Positions 9,731 through 18,972 of a DNA stretch of 64,000 bases are shown here, piece after piece. Position numbers and translations under genes: made by a program. The DNA comes from Roseateles oligotrophus (lineage in GTDB: Bacteria > Pseudomonadota > Gammaproteobacteria > Burkholderiales > Burkholderiaceae_C): assembly GCF_025717515.1 (NCBI RefSeq), contig NZ_JAJIRN010000005.1:372001-436000 (forward strand), given 5' to 3'. Position 1 is the first letter of the stretch; each line of letters starts with the position of its first letter. The notes under the pieces were generated by a model that worked only from the letters and a program-made list of their open reading frames with translations, did not search any database and was not told the DNA's origin.

Positions 9731-10801
9731 ATGATTGAAACCTTCTACCAAAGCGGATCGCAGTTGTTCGGCGGGATTTCCCCGCTGATCTGGCCGGTGC
9801 TCTGGAACCTGATCAAGATCATCGCGGTGGTCGCACCCTTGATGATTTGTGTCGCCTATCTGACGCTCTGGGAGCGCAAGGCGATTGGCTGGACGCAGAT
9901 CCGCCCCGGCCCGAACCGGGTCGGCCCCTACGGCTTGCTGACTCCGATTGCCGACGCGGTCAAGTTGATTTTCAAGGAAATCATTGTTCCGACGGCGGCC
10001 AACAAGGGCCTGTTCTTCCTGGGCCCCATCATGACCATCATGCCGGCCTTGGCCGCCTGGGTGGTGATCCCCTTCGGACCCGATGTGGCGCTGGCCAATA
10101 TCAACGCAGGCCTGCTGTTCTTGATGGCCATCACCTCGCTTGAAGTCTACGGCGTCATCATCGCCGGTTGGGCCTCGAATTCGAAATACGCCTTCCTCGG
10201 CGCGTTGCGTGCGTCGGCGCAGATGGTCAGTTATGAAATCCCGATGGGTTTCGCGCTGGTGATCGTGCTGATGGTCAGTGGCAGCCTGAACATGAGCGAC
10301 ATAGTGATGGGGCAGGGCAAGGGTCAGTTCGCCGATATGGGCCTGTCCTTCCTGTCCTGGAACTGGTTGCCGCTGCTGCCTATCTTCCTCGTCTACTTCA
10401 TCTCGGGGCTGGCAGAAACCAATCGCCATCCCTTCGACGTGGTCGAGGGTGAATCCGAAATCGTCGCCGGCCATATGGTCGAGTATTCGGGTATGTCGTT
10501 TGCGATGTTCTTCCTGGCCGAATACGCCAATATGTGGTTGGTGTCGATTCTGACCGTCACGCTGTTCCTGGGCGGATGGTTGTCGCCGATCGCCGCGCTC
10601 GACTTCATCCCCGGCTGGATCTGGTTGGGTGCCAAGACTTTTGCGGTTGTCACCATGTTCTTGTGGATCCGCGCCAGCTTCCCTCGTTATCGTTACGACC
10701 AGATCATGCGTCTGGGTTGGAAGATCTTTATTCCCGTGACTCTGGTCTGGCTGCTTGTTGTCGGCTTCTGGATTCAGTCGCCCTACAACATCTGGAAGTG
10801 A
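9731..10801 (+). CDS. nuoH: NADH-quinone oxidoreductase subunit H
   Basis: Membrane subunit at the heel of complex I that forms the quinone entry channel. The 356 residues show about eight to nine transmembrane segments. Family motifs are [22 protein letters not shown] (conserved first loop), the acidic [16 protein letters not shown] loop, and [20 protein letters not shown] near the C-terminus. It starts 13 bases after nuoG and its stop overlaps an in-frame ATG just before nuoI. Confidence 0.97.
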   Translation: MIETFYQSGSQLFGGISPLIWPVLWNLIKIIAVVAPLMICVAYLTLWERKAIGWTQIRPGPNRVGPYGLLTPIADAVKLIFKEIIVPTAANKGLFFLGPIMTIMPALAAWVVIPFGPDVALANINAGLLFLMAITSLEVYGVIIAGWASNSKYAFLGALRASAQMVSYEIPMGFALVIVLMVSGSLNMSDIVMGQGKGQFADMGLSFLSWNWLPLLPIFLVYFISGLAETNRHPFDVVEGESEIVAGHMVEYSGMSFAMFFLAEYANMWLVSILTVTLFLGGWLSPIAALDFIPGWIWLGAKTFAVVTMFLWIRASFPRYRYDQIMRLGWKIFIPVTLVWLLVVGFWIQSPYNIWK

Positions 10802-10812
10802 TGAGGCGCCCC

Positions 10813-11298
10813 ATGTCTGCAGTTAGCTTCATCAAGAGCTTCATGCTCATCGAGCTGTTCAAGGGCCTGGCCCTGACCGGCCGGCATTTCCTGTCCCGCA
10901 ATATCACCGTGCAGTTCCCGGAAGAGAAGACGCCGCTGTCGCCTCGTTTCCGTGGCTTGCATGCCTTGCGTCGTTACGAAAACGGCGAAGAACGCTGCAT
11001 CGCCTGCAAGCTGTGCGAAGCGGTTTGCCCGGCGATGGCGATCACGATCGAGTCCGAGGTCAGGGACGATGGCTCGCGCCGCACCAGCCGTTACGACATT
11101 GATCTGACCAAGTGCATCTTCTGCGGTTTCTGTGAAGAGAGCTGCCCGGTCGACTCGATTGTCGAGACCAGCATTTTTGAATACCACGGCGAAAAACGTG
11201 GCGATCTGTACTTCACCAAGGACATGCTCTTGGCCGTCGGCGATCGATTTGAACCCGAGATCGCAGCCCAGAAGGAGGCCGACGCCAAGTACCGCTGA
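10813..11298 (+). CDS. nuoI: NADH-quinone oxidoreductase subunit I
   Basis: 23 kDa ferredoxin-like subunit that carries clusters N6a and N6b and passes electrons to NuoB. Two classic 4Fe-4S motifs are present: Cys62, 65, 68, 72 ([12 protein letters not shown]) and Cys101, 104, 107, 111 ([12 protein letters not shown]). It is 161 residues from the ATG at 10813. An in-frame ATG at 10801 overlapping the nuoH stop would add four residues (MRRP) and is possible. A 60-base gap precedes nuoJ. Confidence 0.97.
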   Translation: MSAVSFIKSFMLIELFKGLALTGRHFLSRNITVQFPEEKTPLSPRFRGLHALRRYENGEERCIACKLCEAVCPAMAITIESEVRDDGSRRTSRYDIDLTKCIFCGFCEESCPVDSIVETSIFEYHGEKRGDLYFTKDMLLAVGDRFEPEIAAQKEADAKYR

Positions 11299-11358
11299 GT
11301 GGCGCAGGGCTGACCGCCGGTCGGACCTGAACCGCAAAGTCTGCTTGCAGGAAGACGC

Positions 11359-12009
11359 ATGGAAATTACCACTGCCTTGTTTTACATCTTCTCAGCCGTG
11401 CTGCTGGGATCCTCGTTTCGGGTCATCACGGCGCGAAGCACCGTGCATGCCGCGCTGTTTTTGATCCTGGCCTTCTTCACGGCCGCCTGCATCTGGATGC
11501 TGCTGAAGGCCGAATTTTTGGCCATCGCCCTGGTGCTGGTCTATATCGGTGCCGTGATGGTGCTGTTCTTGTTTGTGGTGATGATGCTGGACATCAACTC
11601 CGACGGCATGCGTGATGGCTTCTGGAAGCATCTGCCGCTGGGCGGCTTTGTTGGTGCGGTGATCGCCTTGGAGATGGCGGCCGTGTTGATGGGCGGTTTC
11701 CGCTTGAGCACAGCCCCCGAACTCAGCGCCGCCGCAATCCAGATGGGCAACACCAAGATGCTGGGTATCGCGATTTACACGCAGTATCTGTACCCGCTTG
11801 AAATTGCCGCTATTTTGCTGCTCGTGGCCATCATCGCAGCGATCGCGCTGACCTTGCGCAGCCGCAAAGATGCACGTACGCAGAACCCGTCCGAGCAGGT
11901 CAAGGTCAAAAAGGCCGACCGACTGCGCATCATCAAGGTCGCGCCGACAGTGGAAGTGGTCACAGCACCCGTCGAAGCGGCGGCCGAGCAAGGAGGAGCC
12001 AAATCATGA
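11359..12009 (+). CDS. nuoJ: NADH-quinone oxidoreductase subunit J
   Basis: Membrane subunit next to NuoK in the proton-pumping arm. The 216 residues contain five hydrophobic segments, with the conserved [18 protein letters not shown] helix (about residues 60-77) that includes the pi-bulge helix important for coupling. A charged, low-similarity tail (about 170-216) extends into the cytoplasm, a common betaproteobacterial feature. The stop overlaps the nuoK start (ATGA). Confidence 0.96.
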   Translation: MEITTALFYIFSAVLLGSSFRVITARSTVHAALFLILAFFTAACIWMLLKAEFLAIALVLVYIGAVMVLFLFVVMMLDINSDGMRDGFWKHLPLGGFVGAVIALEMAAVLMGGFRLSTAPELSAAAIQMGNTKMLGIAIYTQYLYPLEIAAILLLVAIIAAIALTLRSRKDARTQNPSEQVKVKKADRLRIIKVAPTVEVVTAPVEAAAEQGGAKS

Positions 12010-12317
12010 TGACATTGACGCTGGGCCATTTTCTGACGCTGGGGGCGATGCTGTTCGCCATCGCCGTTGTCGGCATCTTCATGAACCGCAAAAACCTGAT
12101 TGTGCTGCTGATGGCGATCGAGTTGATGCTTTTGGCCGTGAACCTGAACTTTGTGGCCTTTTCTCACTATCTGGGTGATATGGCCGGTCAGGTCTTTGTG
12201 TTCTTTATTCTGACCGTGGCGGCAGCCGAATCGGCGATTGGCCTAGCCATTCTCGTCGTGCTGTTCCGCAACCGCGCCACCATCAATGTCGAAGAGCTCG
12301 ACGCGCTGAAGGGCTAG
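12006..12317 (+). CDS. nuoK: NADH-quinone oxidoreductase subunit K
   Basis: Small membrane subunit (103 residues, three transmembrane helices) homologous to MrpC of cation/proton antiporters. The two buried glutamates that belong to the proton path lie in [20 protein letters not shown] and [15 protein letters not shown]. It overlaps nuoJ by 4 bases and is preceded by GGAGG inside nuoJ. A copy of the intergenic repeat follows it. Confidence 0.97.
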   Translation: MMTLTLGHFLTLGAMLFAIAVVGIFMNRKNLIVLLMAIELMLLAVNLNFVAFSHYLGDMAGQVFVFFILTVAAAESAIGLAILVVLFRNRATINVEELDALKG

Positions 12318-12325
12318 GCATGAAT

Positions 12326-12391
12326 ACCCCCACGTCACTTCGTTCCTGCCCCCCGAGGGGGCGCTCAGCCGCCTTGGGGCGGCCCTGCGGC
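12326..12391 (+). repeat. Intergenic repeat, copy B (nuoK-nuoL), paired hairpins
   Basis: It contains two perfect adjacent hairpins: GCCCCC-CGA-GGGGGC (12348-12362) and GCCGCC-TTGG-GGCGGC (12368-12383). The blocks CTGCCCCCCGAG and CTTGGGGCGGCCCTGCGG match copy A at 4130-4207. Copy B is the intact form; copy A has substitutions that weaken both hairpins. It fills nearly all of the 87-base nuoK-nuoL gap. Confidence 0.75.
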
Positions 12392-12404
12392 GTCTGAGAT
12401 CCAT

Positions 12405-14453
12405 ATGACAACACTCTCACAGAATATGCTTTTGGCGGTGCCGCTGGCGCCGTTGGTCGGCGCTATTGCGGCCGGTTTCTTCGGCAAGCAAATCGGCCGC
12501 GCCGGCGCTCATACCGTCACCATTCTTGGCGTCTTGATCGCCTTCATTCTCTCGGCGATGACCTTGAGTGCTGTCGTCAATGAGGGCGCACGCTTTAACC
12601 AGACCATTTACGAATGGATGGTGGTCGGCGGCCTGAAGATGGAAGTCGGTTTCCTGGTCGACGGCCTGACCGCGATGATGATGTGCGTGGTGACCTTTGT
12701 GTCGCTGATGGTGCACATCTACACCATCGGCTATATGTCGGAAGACCCCGGCTACCAGCGCTTCTTCAGCTACATCTCCTTGTTCACCTTCAGCATGCTG
12801 ATGCTGGTGATGAGCAACAATATGCTGCAGCTCTTCTTCGGTTGGGAGGCCGTGGGCCTGGTCAGTTACTTGCTGATCGGTTTCTGGTACACCAAGCCGA
12901 CGGCCATCTTTGCCAATATGAAGGCCTTCCTGGTCAACCGTGTCGGTGACTTCGGCTTCATTCTGGGCATCGGCCTGCTGGTCGCGCACAGCGGTTCCTT
13001 GAACTATGCCGAGGTCTTTGCCAAGGCGCCGGAACTGGCCAAGATCGGTTTCAACGCGCCGCTATGGGGCAGCGAATGGATGATGTTGTCGGTCGCCTGC
13101 ATTTGCCTGTTCATCGGTGCGATGGGCAAAAGCGCGCAGTTCCCGCTGCACGTCTGGCTGCCCGATTCGATGGAAGGCCCAACACCCATTTCCGCCTTGA
13201 TCCATGCCGCCACGATGGTGACGGCCGGCATCTTCATGGTGGCGCGCATGAGCCCCTTGTTCGAGTTGTCGGACACTGCCTTGAATTTCGTGCTGATCAT
13301 CGGTGCGATCACCGCCTTGTTCATGGGCTTTCTCGGCATCATCCAGAACGACATCAAGCGCGTCGTTGCTTACTCGACCTTGTCGCAGCTAGGCTATATG
13401 ACGGTGGCGCTCGGTGCCTCGGCCTACTCGGTGGCGGTGTTCCATCTGATGACGCATGCCTTCTTCAAAGCGCTGCTGTTCCTGGGCGCAGGCTCGGTCA
13501 TCATCGGCATGCACCATGATCAGGACATCCGCAATATGGGTGGGCTGCGCAAATACATGCCGATCACCTGGCTGACCTCCTTGCTGGGCTCGCTGGCCTT
13601 GATCGGTACGCCCTTGTTCGCTGGTTTCTACTCCAAGGACAGCATCATCGAAGCGGTGCACGCCAGCCATCTGCCTGCTGCGCCTTATGCCTATGCCGCC
13701 GTCATCATCGGCGTCTTTGTGACCGCGTTCTATTCTTTCCGCATGTACTTCCTGGTCTTCCACGGCAAGGAGAATTTCCGCCACAAGCCATTCCCCGGTG
13801 AGCATGACCACCATGATGATCACGGCCACCATGAACCCCATGTGCCGCACGAGTCGCCTTGGGTGGTTACCGCGCCGCTGATATTGCTGGCCATCCCTTC
13901 GGTCGTGATTGGTTATCTGACGATTGGGCCGATGCTGTTCGGCGACTTCTTCAAGGATGCGATCTTCGTCAATCACGAAGTTCACCATGCGATGGAAGAG
14001 CTGGCGCACGAGTTCCACGGTGCTGCCGCGATGGCCATGCATGGTCTCAGCACCTTGCCGTTCTGGCTGGCCCTGGGCGGTGTGGTGACGGCCTATGTGT
14101 TCTATATGGTCGCACCGAGCATCCCGAAGACGATTGGCCGCGTCCTGTCACCGGTCATCAATGTGCTGGAGAACAAGTACTACCTCGACTGGTTCAACGA
14201 GAACGTATTGGCCAAGACCGCGCGCGCGATGGGCCTGGCTTTCTGGAAGGGCGGCGACGGTGCGCTGATTGACGGTGTGTTGATCAATGGGTCGGCGCGC
14301 ATGGTGGGCCGCCTTGCAGGTGTGGTGCGCTTGGTGCAGACCGGTCATTTGTACTGGTATGCCTTGGTGATGATTCTGGGCGTGCTAGGTTTGATGACGT
14401 GGCAGCTGTGGCCGTTTATATGGCCCCAATTCAAGACCCTGGCTGGTCTTTGA
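12405..14453 (+). CDS. nuoL: NADH-quinone oxidoreductase subunit L
   Basis: Largest antiporter-like proton-pumping subunit (682 residues, about 16 transmembrane helices and the long lateral helix at the C-terminus). Proton-path motifs are visible: FFGWEAVGLVSYLLIGFWY with the key Glu, MGKSAQFPLHVWLPDSMEGPTPISALIHAATMVTAG with key Lys/His, and KRVVAYSTLSQLGYM. A His/Asp-rich loop (about residues 466-486, EHDHHDDHGHHEPHVPHE) faces solvent. It begins just after repeat B with a weak ribosome site. Confidence 0.97.
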   Translation: MTTLSQNMLLAVPLAPLVGAIAAGFFGKQIGRAGAHTVTILGVLIAFILSAMTLSAVVNEGARFNQTIYEWMVVGGLKMEVGFLVDGLTAMMMCVVTFVSLMVHIYTIGYMSEDPGYQRFFSYISLFTFSMLMLVMSNNMLQLFFGWEAVGLVSYLLIGFWYTKPTAIFANMKAFLVNRVGDFGFILGIGLLVAHSGSLNYAEVFAKAPELAKIGFNAPLWGSEWMMLSVACICLFIGAMGKSAQFPLHVWLPDSMEGPTPISALIHAATMVTAGIFMVARMSPLFELSDTALNFVLIIGAITALFMGFLGIIQNDIKRVVAYSTLSQLGYMTVALGASAYSVAVFHLMTHAFFKALLFLGAGSVIIGMHHDQDIRNMGGLRKYMPITWLTSLLGSLALIGTPLFAGFYSKDSIIEAVHASHLPAAPYAYAAVIIGVFVTAFYSFRMYFLVFHGKENFRHKPFPGEHDHHDDHGHHEPHVPHESPWVVTAPLILLAIPSVVIGYLTIGPMLFGDFFKDAIFVNHEVHHAMEELAHEFHGAAAMAMHGLSTLPFWLALGGVVTAYVFYMVAPSIPKTIGRVLSPVINVLENKYYLDWFNENVLAKTARAMGLAFWKGGDGALIDGVLINGSARMVGRLAGVVRLVQTGHLYWYALVMILGVLGLMTWQLWPFIWPQFKTLAGL

Positions 14454-14470
14454 TCAAGGGCGGAGATCTT

Positions 14471-15949
14471 ATGTTGCTTAGTCTTGCCATTTTTCTACCC
14501 ATCGCTTGTGGTTTGATCCTCTTGGCCTTGGGCCGTGACGATCAAGTCAAAACGGTACGTTGGTTGGCGCTGATTGCTGCGCTGGCCTGCTTCGCCGTGA
14601 CCTTGCCCTTGATCAGCGGATTCGATAACTCGACCGCCGCAATGCAGTTCGTCGAGAACCAACCGTGGATCGGGCGCTTCAATGTCCGCTATCACTTAGG
14701 TCTTGACGGCATCTCCATGTGGTTTGTGCCGCTAACGGCCTTCATCACCGTCATCGTGGTCATCGCCGCCTGGGAAGTGATCGAGTCGCGCGTCAACCAA
14801 TATATGGGCGCCTTCCTGATTCTGTCGGGTCTGATGATTGGTGTCTTCTCGGCGCTGGACGGTTTGCTGTTCTATGTCTTCTTCGAGGCAACCTTGATCC
14901 CGATGTACATCATCATCGGCGTCTGGGGTGGACCCAAGCGTGTTTACGCGGCGTTCAAGTTCTTCTTGTACACGCTGGCCGGCTCCTTGCTGATGTTGAT
15001 CGCCTTGCTCTACCTGTATCTGCAGTCGGGTGGCTCCTTCGACATCCTGACCTGGCACAAGCTGCCGCTGACCGGTGGCGCACAGACGCTGTTGTTCTTC
15101 GCCTTCCTGGCCGCCTTCTCGGTCAAGGTGCCGATGTGGCCGGTGCACACCTGGTTGCCCGACGCCCACGTTGAGGCGCCCACCGGTGGCTCGGTGGTGC
15201 TGGCCGCCATCATGCTGAAGCTTGGTGCTTACGGCTTCTTGCGTCTGTCCATGCCCATAGTCCCGGATGCCGCCCATCAATGGGCTTGGTTGATCATTGC
15301 GATGTCGCTGATCGGCGTCGTCTATATCGGCTTGGTCGCGCTGGTCCAGCAAGACATGAAGAAGCTGGTCGCCTATTCTTCGATTGCGCACATGGGTTTT
15401 GTGACGCTCGGTTTCTTCATCTTCAACCAGCTCGGCGTTGCCGGTGGCTTGGTACAGATGATCTCGCATGGCTTTGTGTCGGGCGCGATGTTCCTGTCGA
15501 TCGGCGTGCTCTATGACCGCGTGCATTCCCGTGAAATTGCCAGTTATGGCGGTGTTGTCAACACCATGCCGAAGTTCGCCGCCTTTGCGCTGTTCTTTGC
15601 GATGGCCAATTGCGGCCTGCCCGCAACCGCGGGATTCGTCGGTGAGTGGATGGTGATTCTGGGTGCGGTGCAGTACAGCTTCTGGATCGGTGCCATCGCA
15701 GCCACCGCCTTGATCTTTGGTGCCGCTTATTCCTTGTGGATGTACAAGCGCGTCTACTTTGGCCCGGTCACCAATGACAACGTCAAGAACTTGCAAGACC
15801 TCAATGCCCGCGAATTCCTGATGATGGCGGTGCTGGCGATTGCCGTGCTCTGGATGGGTATCTATCCAAAACCATTTACCGATGTAATGCAGGTATCGGT
15901 GACCGAGTTGCTCAAGCATGTGGCAACTTCCAAACTGATCCCCGGTTGA
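14471..15949 (+). CDS. nuoM: NADH-quinone oxidoreductase subunit M
   Basis: Second antiporter-like proton-pumping subunit, 492 residues with about 14 transmembrane helices. It shows YVFFEATLIPMYIIIGVWGG with the key Glu, SVKVPMWPVHTWLPDAHVEAPTGGSVVLA, and KKLVAYSSIAHMGFVTLG. The ATG at 14471 follows GGAG at proper spacing and matches the family start; the frame is open upstream inside nuoL but that part is not homologous. nuoN follows after 19 bases. Confidence 0.97.
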   Translation: MLLSLAIFLPIACGLILLALGRDDQVKTVRWLALIAALACFAVTLPLISGFDNSTAAMQFVENQPWIGRFNVRYHLGLDGISMWFVPLTAFITVIVVIAAWEVIESRVNQYMGAFLILSGLMIGVFSALDGLLFYVFFEATLIPMYIIIGVWGGPKRVYAAFKFFLYTLAGSLLMLIALLYLYLQSGGSFDILTWHKLPLTGGAQTLLFFAFLAAFSVKVPMWPVHTWLPDAHVEAPTGGSVVLAAIMLKLGAYGFLRLSMPIVPDAAHQWAWLIIAMSLIGVVYIGLVALVQQDMKKLVAYSSIAHMGFVTLGFFIFNQLGVAGGLVQMISHGFVSGAMFLSIGVLYDRVHSREIASYGGVVNTMPKFAAFALFFAMANCGLPATAGFVGEWMVILGAVQYSFWIGAIAATALIFGAAYSLWMYKRVYFGPVTNDNVKNLQDLNAREFLMMAVLAIAVLWMGIYPKPFTDVMQVSVTELLKHVATSKLIPG

Positions 15950-15968
15950 TTCTTAGGGCCACTGACAA

Positions 15969-17450
15969 ATGACTAATATGAATTGGCTCGCGGTTTATCC
16001 CGAAGTTGCACTGTTGCTGATGGCTTGCGTGATAGCCATGGTGGATCTGTTTGTGACGGATCCGGCCCGCCGCCCGACCTATTGGTTGACGCAGTTGACC
16101 TTGGCGGTGGTGGCCGCGGTGCACTGGTCTTACTTCCAAGATGGTCAAACCGTCTATGCCATGCAAGGCATGGTGGTATCCGACCCGATGGGGCATTTGC
16201 TGGCCTTCTTCGCTTGCGTCGCCACCATAGTCACCTTGGTCTATGCAAGGCCTTATGCGGCCTCCCGCGAGTTGCTCAAGGGCGAGCTATTCAGCCTGAG
16301 CCTGTTCTCGCTGCTCGGCATTTGTGTGATGTTGTCGGCCAATAATTTCCTGGTCATCTATCTGGGCCTGGAGTTGATGAGCTTGTCGCTCTATGCCTTG
16401 GTGGCCTTGCGGCGTGACCATGCGCTGTCGACCGAAGCGGCCATGAAGTATTTTGTGCTGGGTGCCTTGGCCAGTGGCTTCTTGCTTTATGGTTTGTCGA
16501 TGATGTACGGCGCCACCGGTTCGCTGTCCATTCCGCAGGTCTTCGATGTCATCAGCACCGGCGTGCCAAACAAGTCGGTCTTGATCTTCGGCACGGTATT
16601 CGTGGTGGCGGGTCTTGCCTTCAAACTCGGTGCCGCACCGTTTCATATGTGGGTGCCCGACGTCTATCAAGGCTCGCCTACCGCAGTGACCTTGCTGATC
16701 GGTGCCGCACCGAAGCTGGCTGCATTTGCGATCACGATTCGTCTCTTGGTCGAAGGCATGATCGGTTTGGCGGTGGATTGGCAGCAGATGTTGATCGTGC
16801 TGGCCATAACATCGCTGTTCGTCGGTAACTTCGTAGCGATCGCACAGACGAATCTGAAGCGCATGTTGGCCTATTCGACCATCGCTCAAATGGGCTTTAT
16901 GTTGCTCGGCTTGGCCTCCGGCGTTGTCAATGACAACACCTTGTCGGCCGCCAATGCCTATAGCTCCGCCATGTATTACGTGATCATCTATGTGATGAGC
17001 ACCTTGGGTACCTTCGGGATGATCTTGCTGCTGTCGCGTCAAGGCCATGAGGCCGAAGAGATCAAGGACTTGGCCGGCTTGGCCAAGCGCAGCCCTTGGT
17101 ACGCGACCGTGATGACGATCTTCATGCTCTCGCTCGCGGGCGTGCCGCCGACGGCCGGTTTCTACGCCAAGCTGTCGGTATTGCAGGCCTTGATGGCCAC
17201 CAATGTGAAGGGCTATACCGCCTTGGCGGTGATTGCGGTGGCGGTGTCCCTGATCGGTGCCTACTACTATCTGCGTGTCATCAAGGTGATGTTCTTTGAC
17301 GAGCCAAGCGACCACGCGCCTTTGGCAGCCCCCGCCGATGTGCGCGTGGTGATGTCCTTGAACGGCGTGGCTGTATTGATGTTCGGTGTCTTGCCGGGTG
17401 GCTTGATGGCCTTGTGCGCTCACGCCATTGTCAAGACGCTGGCCACTTGA
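15969..17450 (+). CDS. nuoN: NADH-quinone oxidoreductase subunit N
   Basis: Third antiporter-like proton-pumping subunit and last gene of the complex I set; 493 residues, about 14 transmembrane helices. Motifs are YLGLELMSLSLYALVALRRD with key Glu, FKLGAAPFHMWVPDVYQGSPTAVTLLIG with key Lys, and KRMLAYSTIAQMGFMLLGL. The DUF2818 gene starts 32 bases downstream, so transcription probably continues. Confidence 0.97.
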   Translation: MTNMNWLAVYPEVALLLMACVIAMVDLFVTDPARRPTYWLTQLTLAVVAAVHWSYFQDGQTVYAMQGMVVSDPMGHLLAFFACVATIVTLVYARPYAASRELLKGELFSLSLFSLLGICVMLSANNFLVIYLGLELMSLSLYALVALRRDHALSTEAAMKYFVLGALASGFLLYGLSMMYGATGSLSIPQVFDVISTGVPNKSVLIFGTVFVVAGLAFKLGAAPFHMWVPDVYQGSPTAVTLLIGAAPKLAAFAITIRLLVEGMIGLAVDWQQMLIVLAITSLFVGNFVAIAQTNLKRMLAYSTIAQMGFMLLGLASGVVNDNTLSAANAYSSAMYYVIIYVMSTLGTFGMILLLSRQGHEAEEIKDLAGLAKRSPWYATVMTIFMLSLAGVPPTAGFYAKLSVLQALMATNVKGYTALAVIAVAVSLIGAYYYLRVIKVMFFDEPSDHAPLAAPADVRVVMSLNGVAVLMFGVLPGGLMALCAHAIVKTLAT

Positions 17451-17482
17451 TGCTTTGAGACTTAGCGACTGCTGCTGACACG

Positions 17483-17791
17483 ATGGAATCCCAAACAGCC
17501 GTCTGGCTGGTCTTGATTGCTGCCTTGGTGGCGGCCAATTTGCCCTATTTCAGCCACCGATTGCTGCTGGTCGGCCCGCTGCGCCGGCCCAAGCCGGTCG
17601 GCTGGCGCTTGCTGGAATTGGCATTGCTGGCTTGTTTGACTTTGGCCCTTGGTTTCGCGATAGAGGCCAAGCTCGGGCAACGCCATCCACAGGGTTGGGA
17701 GTTTTATGGTGCGGCTCTGTGCTTGTTCATAACGCTAGGGTTCCCTGGCTTTGTCTGGTGCTATTTGCGCAGGGGACGGCATGAAGCCTGA
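17483..17791 (+). CDS. DUF2818 family membrane protein
   Basis: A 102-residue protein with three hydrophobic segments (about 6-22, 42-60, 74-93), no known catalytic motif and no signal peptide cleavage site. It resembles DUF2818, a betaproteobacterial family usually found directly after nuoN; that placement is known to me from family context, and its function is not known. A role in complex I assembly is only a guess from position. The stop overlaps the next gene by 11 bases. Confidence 0.8.
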   Translation: MESQTAVWLVLIAALVAANLPYFSHRLLLVGPLRRPKPVGWRLLELALLACLTLALGFAIEAKLGQRHPQGWEFYGAALCLFITLGFPGFVWCYLRRGRHEA

Positions 17792-18374
17792 CGCCGACGA
17801 ACAAGGCGACGCGCATCTGTACGAGCATTGCCTGGAGTCAAAGTCGGTCTATGAAGGCAGCTTTCTAAAGGTCAAGCGCGACATCGTGCGCCTGCCCGAT
17901 GGTGGCCAGGCCAGCCGCGAATACATCGTTCATCCGGGGGCGGTGATGATCATCCCGATTCTGGACGATGGCCGCTTGTTGCTGGAGCGACAGTATCGCT
18001 ACCCGATGGGCCGCGTGATGCTGGAGTTTCCCGCCGGCAAGCTCGATGCGGGTGAGTCGCCCTTGAATTGTGCGAAGCGCGAATTGCTTGAAGAAACGGG
18101 CTATAGCGCCGCTAATTGGGCCCATGCAGGTGTCTTGCACAACGCCATCGCCTATTCGGACGAGGGCATTGAAATCTTTTTCGCCAAAGGAATGACGGCC
18201 GGCCAGCGCTCGCTTGATGTCGGCGAATTTTTGGACCTCGCCATCCACAGCACGAGCGAACTCGACGGCTTTGCGCGGTCCGGAGCCATGACCGATGCCA
18301 AGACGCTGATTGGCCTGCTTTGGCTGACGCGCTGGCAGCGTGGGGACTGGGCACTCGCGTGGCTGCCCGCTTGA
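17781..18374 (+). CDS. NUDIX hydrolase, ADP-ribose pyrophosphatase type
   Basis: Likely hydrolyses ADP-ribose or a related nucleoside diphosphate derivative to AMP plus a sugar phosphate. The Nudix box is complete: Gly86, Glu92, Arg100, Glu101, Glu104, Glu105, Gly107 (GX5EX7REUXEEXGU). The preceding QYRYPMGRVMLEFPAGKLD block is typical of the ADP-ribose/GDP-mannose branch. The ATG at 17781 overlaps the DUF2818 end, which suggests coupling. It is 197 residues. Substrate is inferred from subfamily resemblance. Confidence 0.9.
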   Translation: MKPDADEQGDAHLYEHCLESKSVYEGSFLKVKRDIVRLPDGGQASREYIVHPGAVMIIPILDDGRLLLERQYRYPMGRVMLEFPAGKLDAGESPLNCAKRELLEETGYSAANWAHAGVLHNAIAYSDEGIEIFFAKGMTAGQRSLDVGEFLDLAIHSTSELDGFARSGAMTDAKTLIGLLWLTRWQRGDWALAWLPA

Positions 18375-18393
18375 TTGGCAGCCTAGCATCGCC

Positions 18394-18873
18394 ATGCTGG
18401 TATTGAATCTTTGCTGCGGCAACGACCATCGCTTTGAAGGCTGGTTCGGCTCGGCCCAAGACTTCGAGTCACAAGTCGAGCGCACTTTGATTGCCTGCCC
18501 GATCTGCACCGATCACCGAGTCAAGCGTCTGCCTACGGCGCCGCATTTGAACGTTTCACATATACGGGCCGGCACCAAGGCGCCGGAAGCGATCAAAGCA
18601 ACACAAGCAGCAACTTCGGCGCCGATCACAGCGCAGGCGCCTCAAGGCGAGTTGCAACGCAAGATGCAGGAAGCCGTCGCGCAGGTCTTGGCCAATACCG
18701 AAGACGTCGGAGATCGCTTCGCTGAGGAAGCCCGCCGCATTCACTACGGCGAGACCGCGGCGCATGGCATTCGGGGCCAAGCCAGCGTCGCCGAGGTCGC
18801 CGATCTGGTCGAAGAAGGCATTGCCGTCTTGCCGTTGGCGCTGCCCGCGGCATTCAAAGGGCAAATGCAATAG
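18394..18873 (+). CDS. DUF1178 family protein
   Basis: A 159-residue cytosolic protein. The N-terminus LVLNLCCGNDHRFEGWFGS, followed by ACPIC, gives a possible zinc-binding set of Cys/His. The C-terminal half is helical and contains the conserved AEEARRIHYGE motif of the family. Function is unknown. It starts 19 bases after the NUDIX gene and is probably co-transcribed with it. The ATG at 18394 is the one that matches the family N-terminus. Confidence 0.85.
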   Translation: MLVLNLCCGNDHRFEGWFGSAQDFESQVERTLIACPICTDHRVKRLPTAPHLNVSHIRAGTKAPEAIKATQAATSAPITAQAPQGELQRKMQEAVAQVLANTEDVGDRFAEEARRIHYGETAAHGIRGQASVAEVADLVEEGIAVLPLALPAAFKGQMQ

Positions 18874-18972
18874 CGTCCTAAAGGCCATGACCTTTGGAAG
18901 TCTTGGGCTTGTCGCGTATGCTGGCGCGCTGCTGCATTTGTATCAACGCAACCCCCAATTGGAGTCCGTCAG

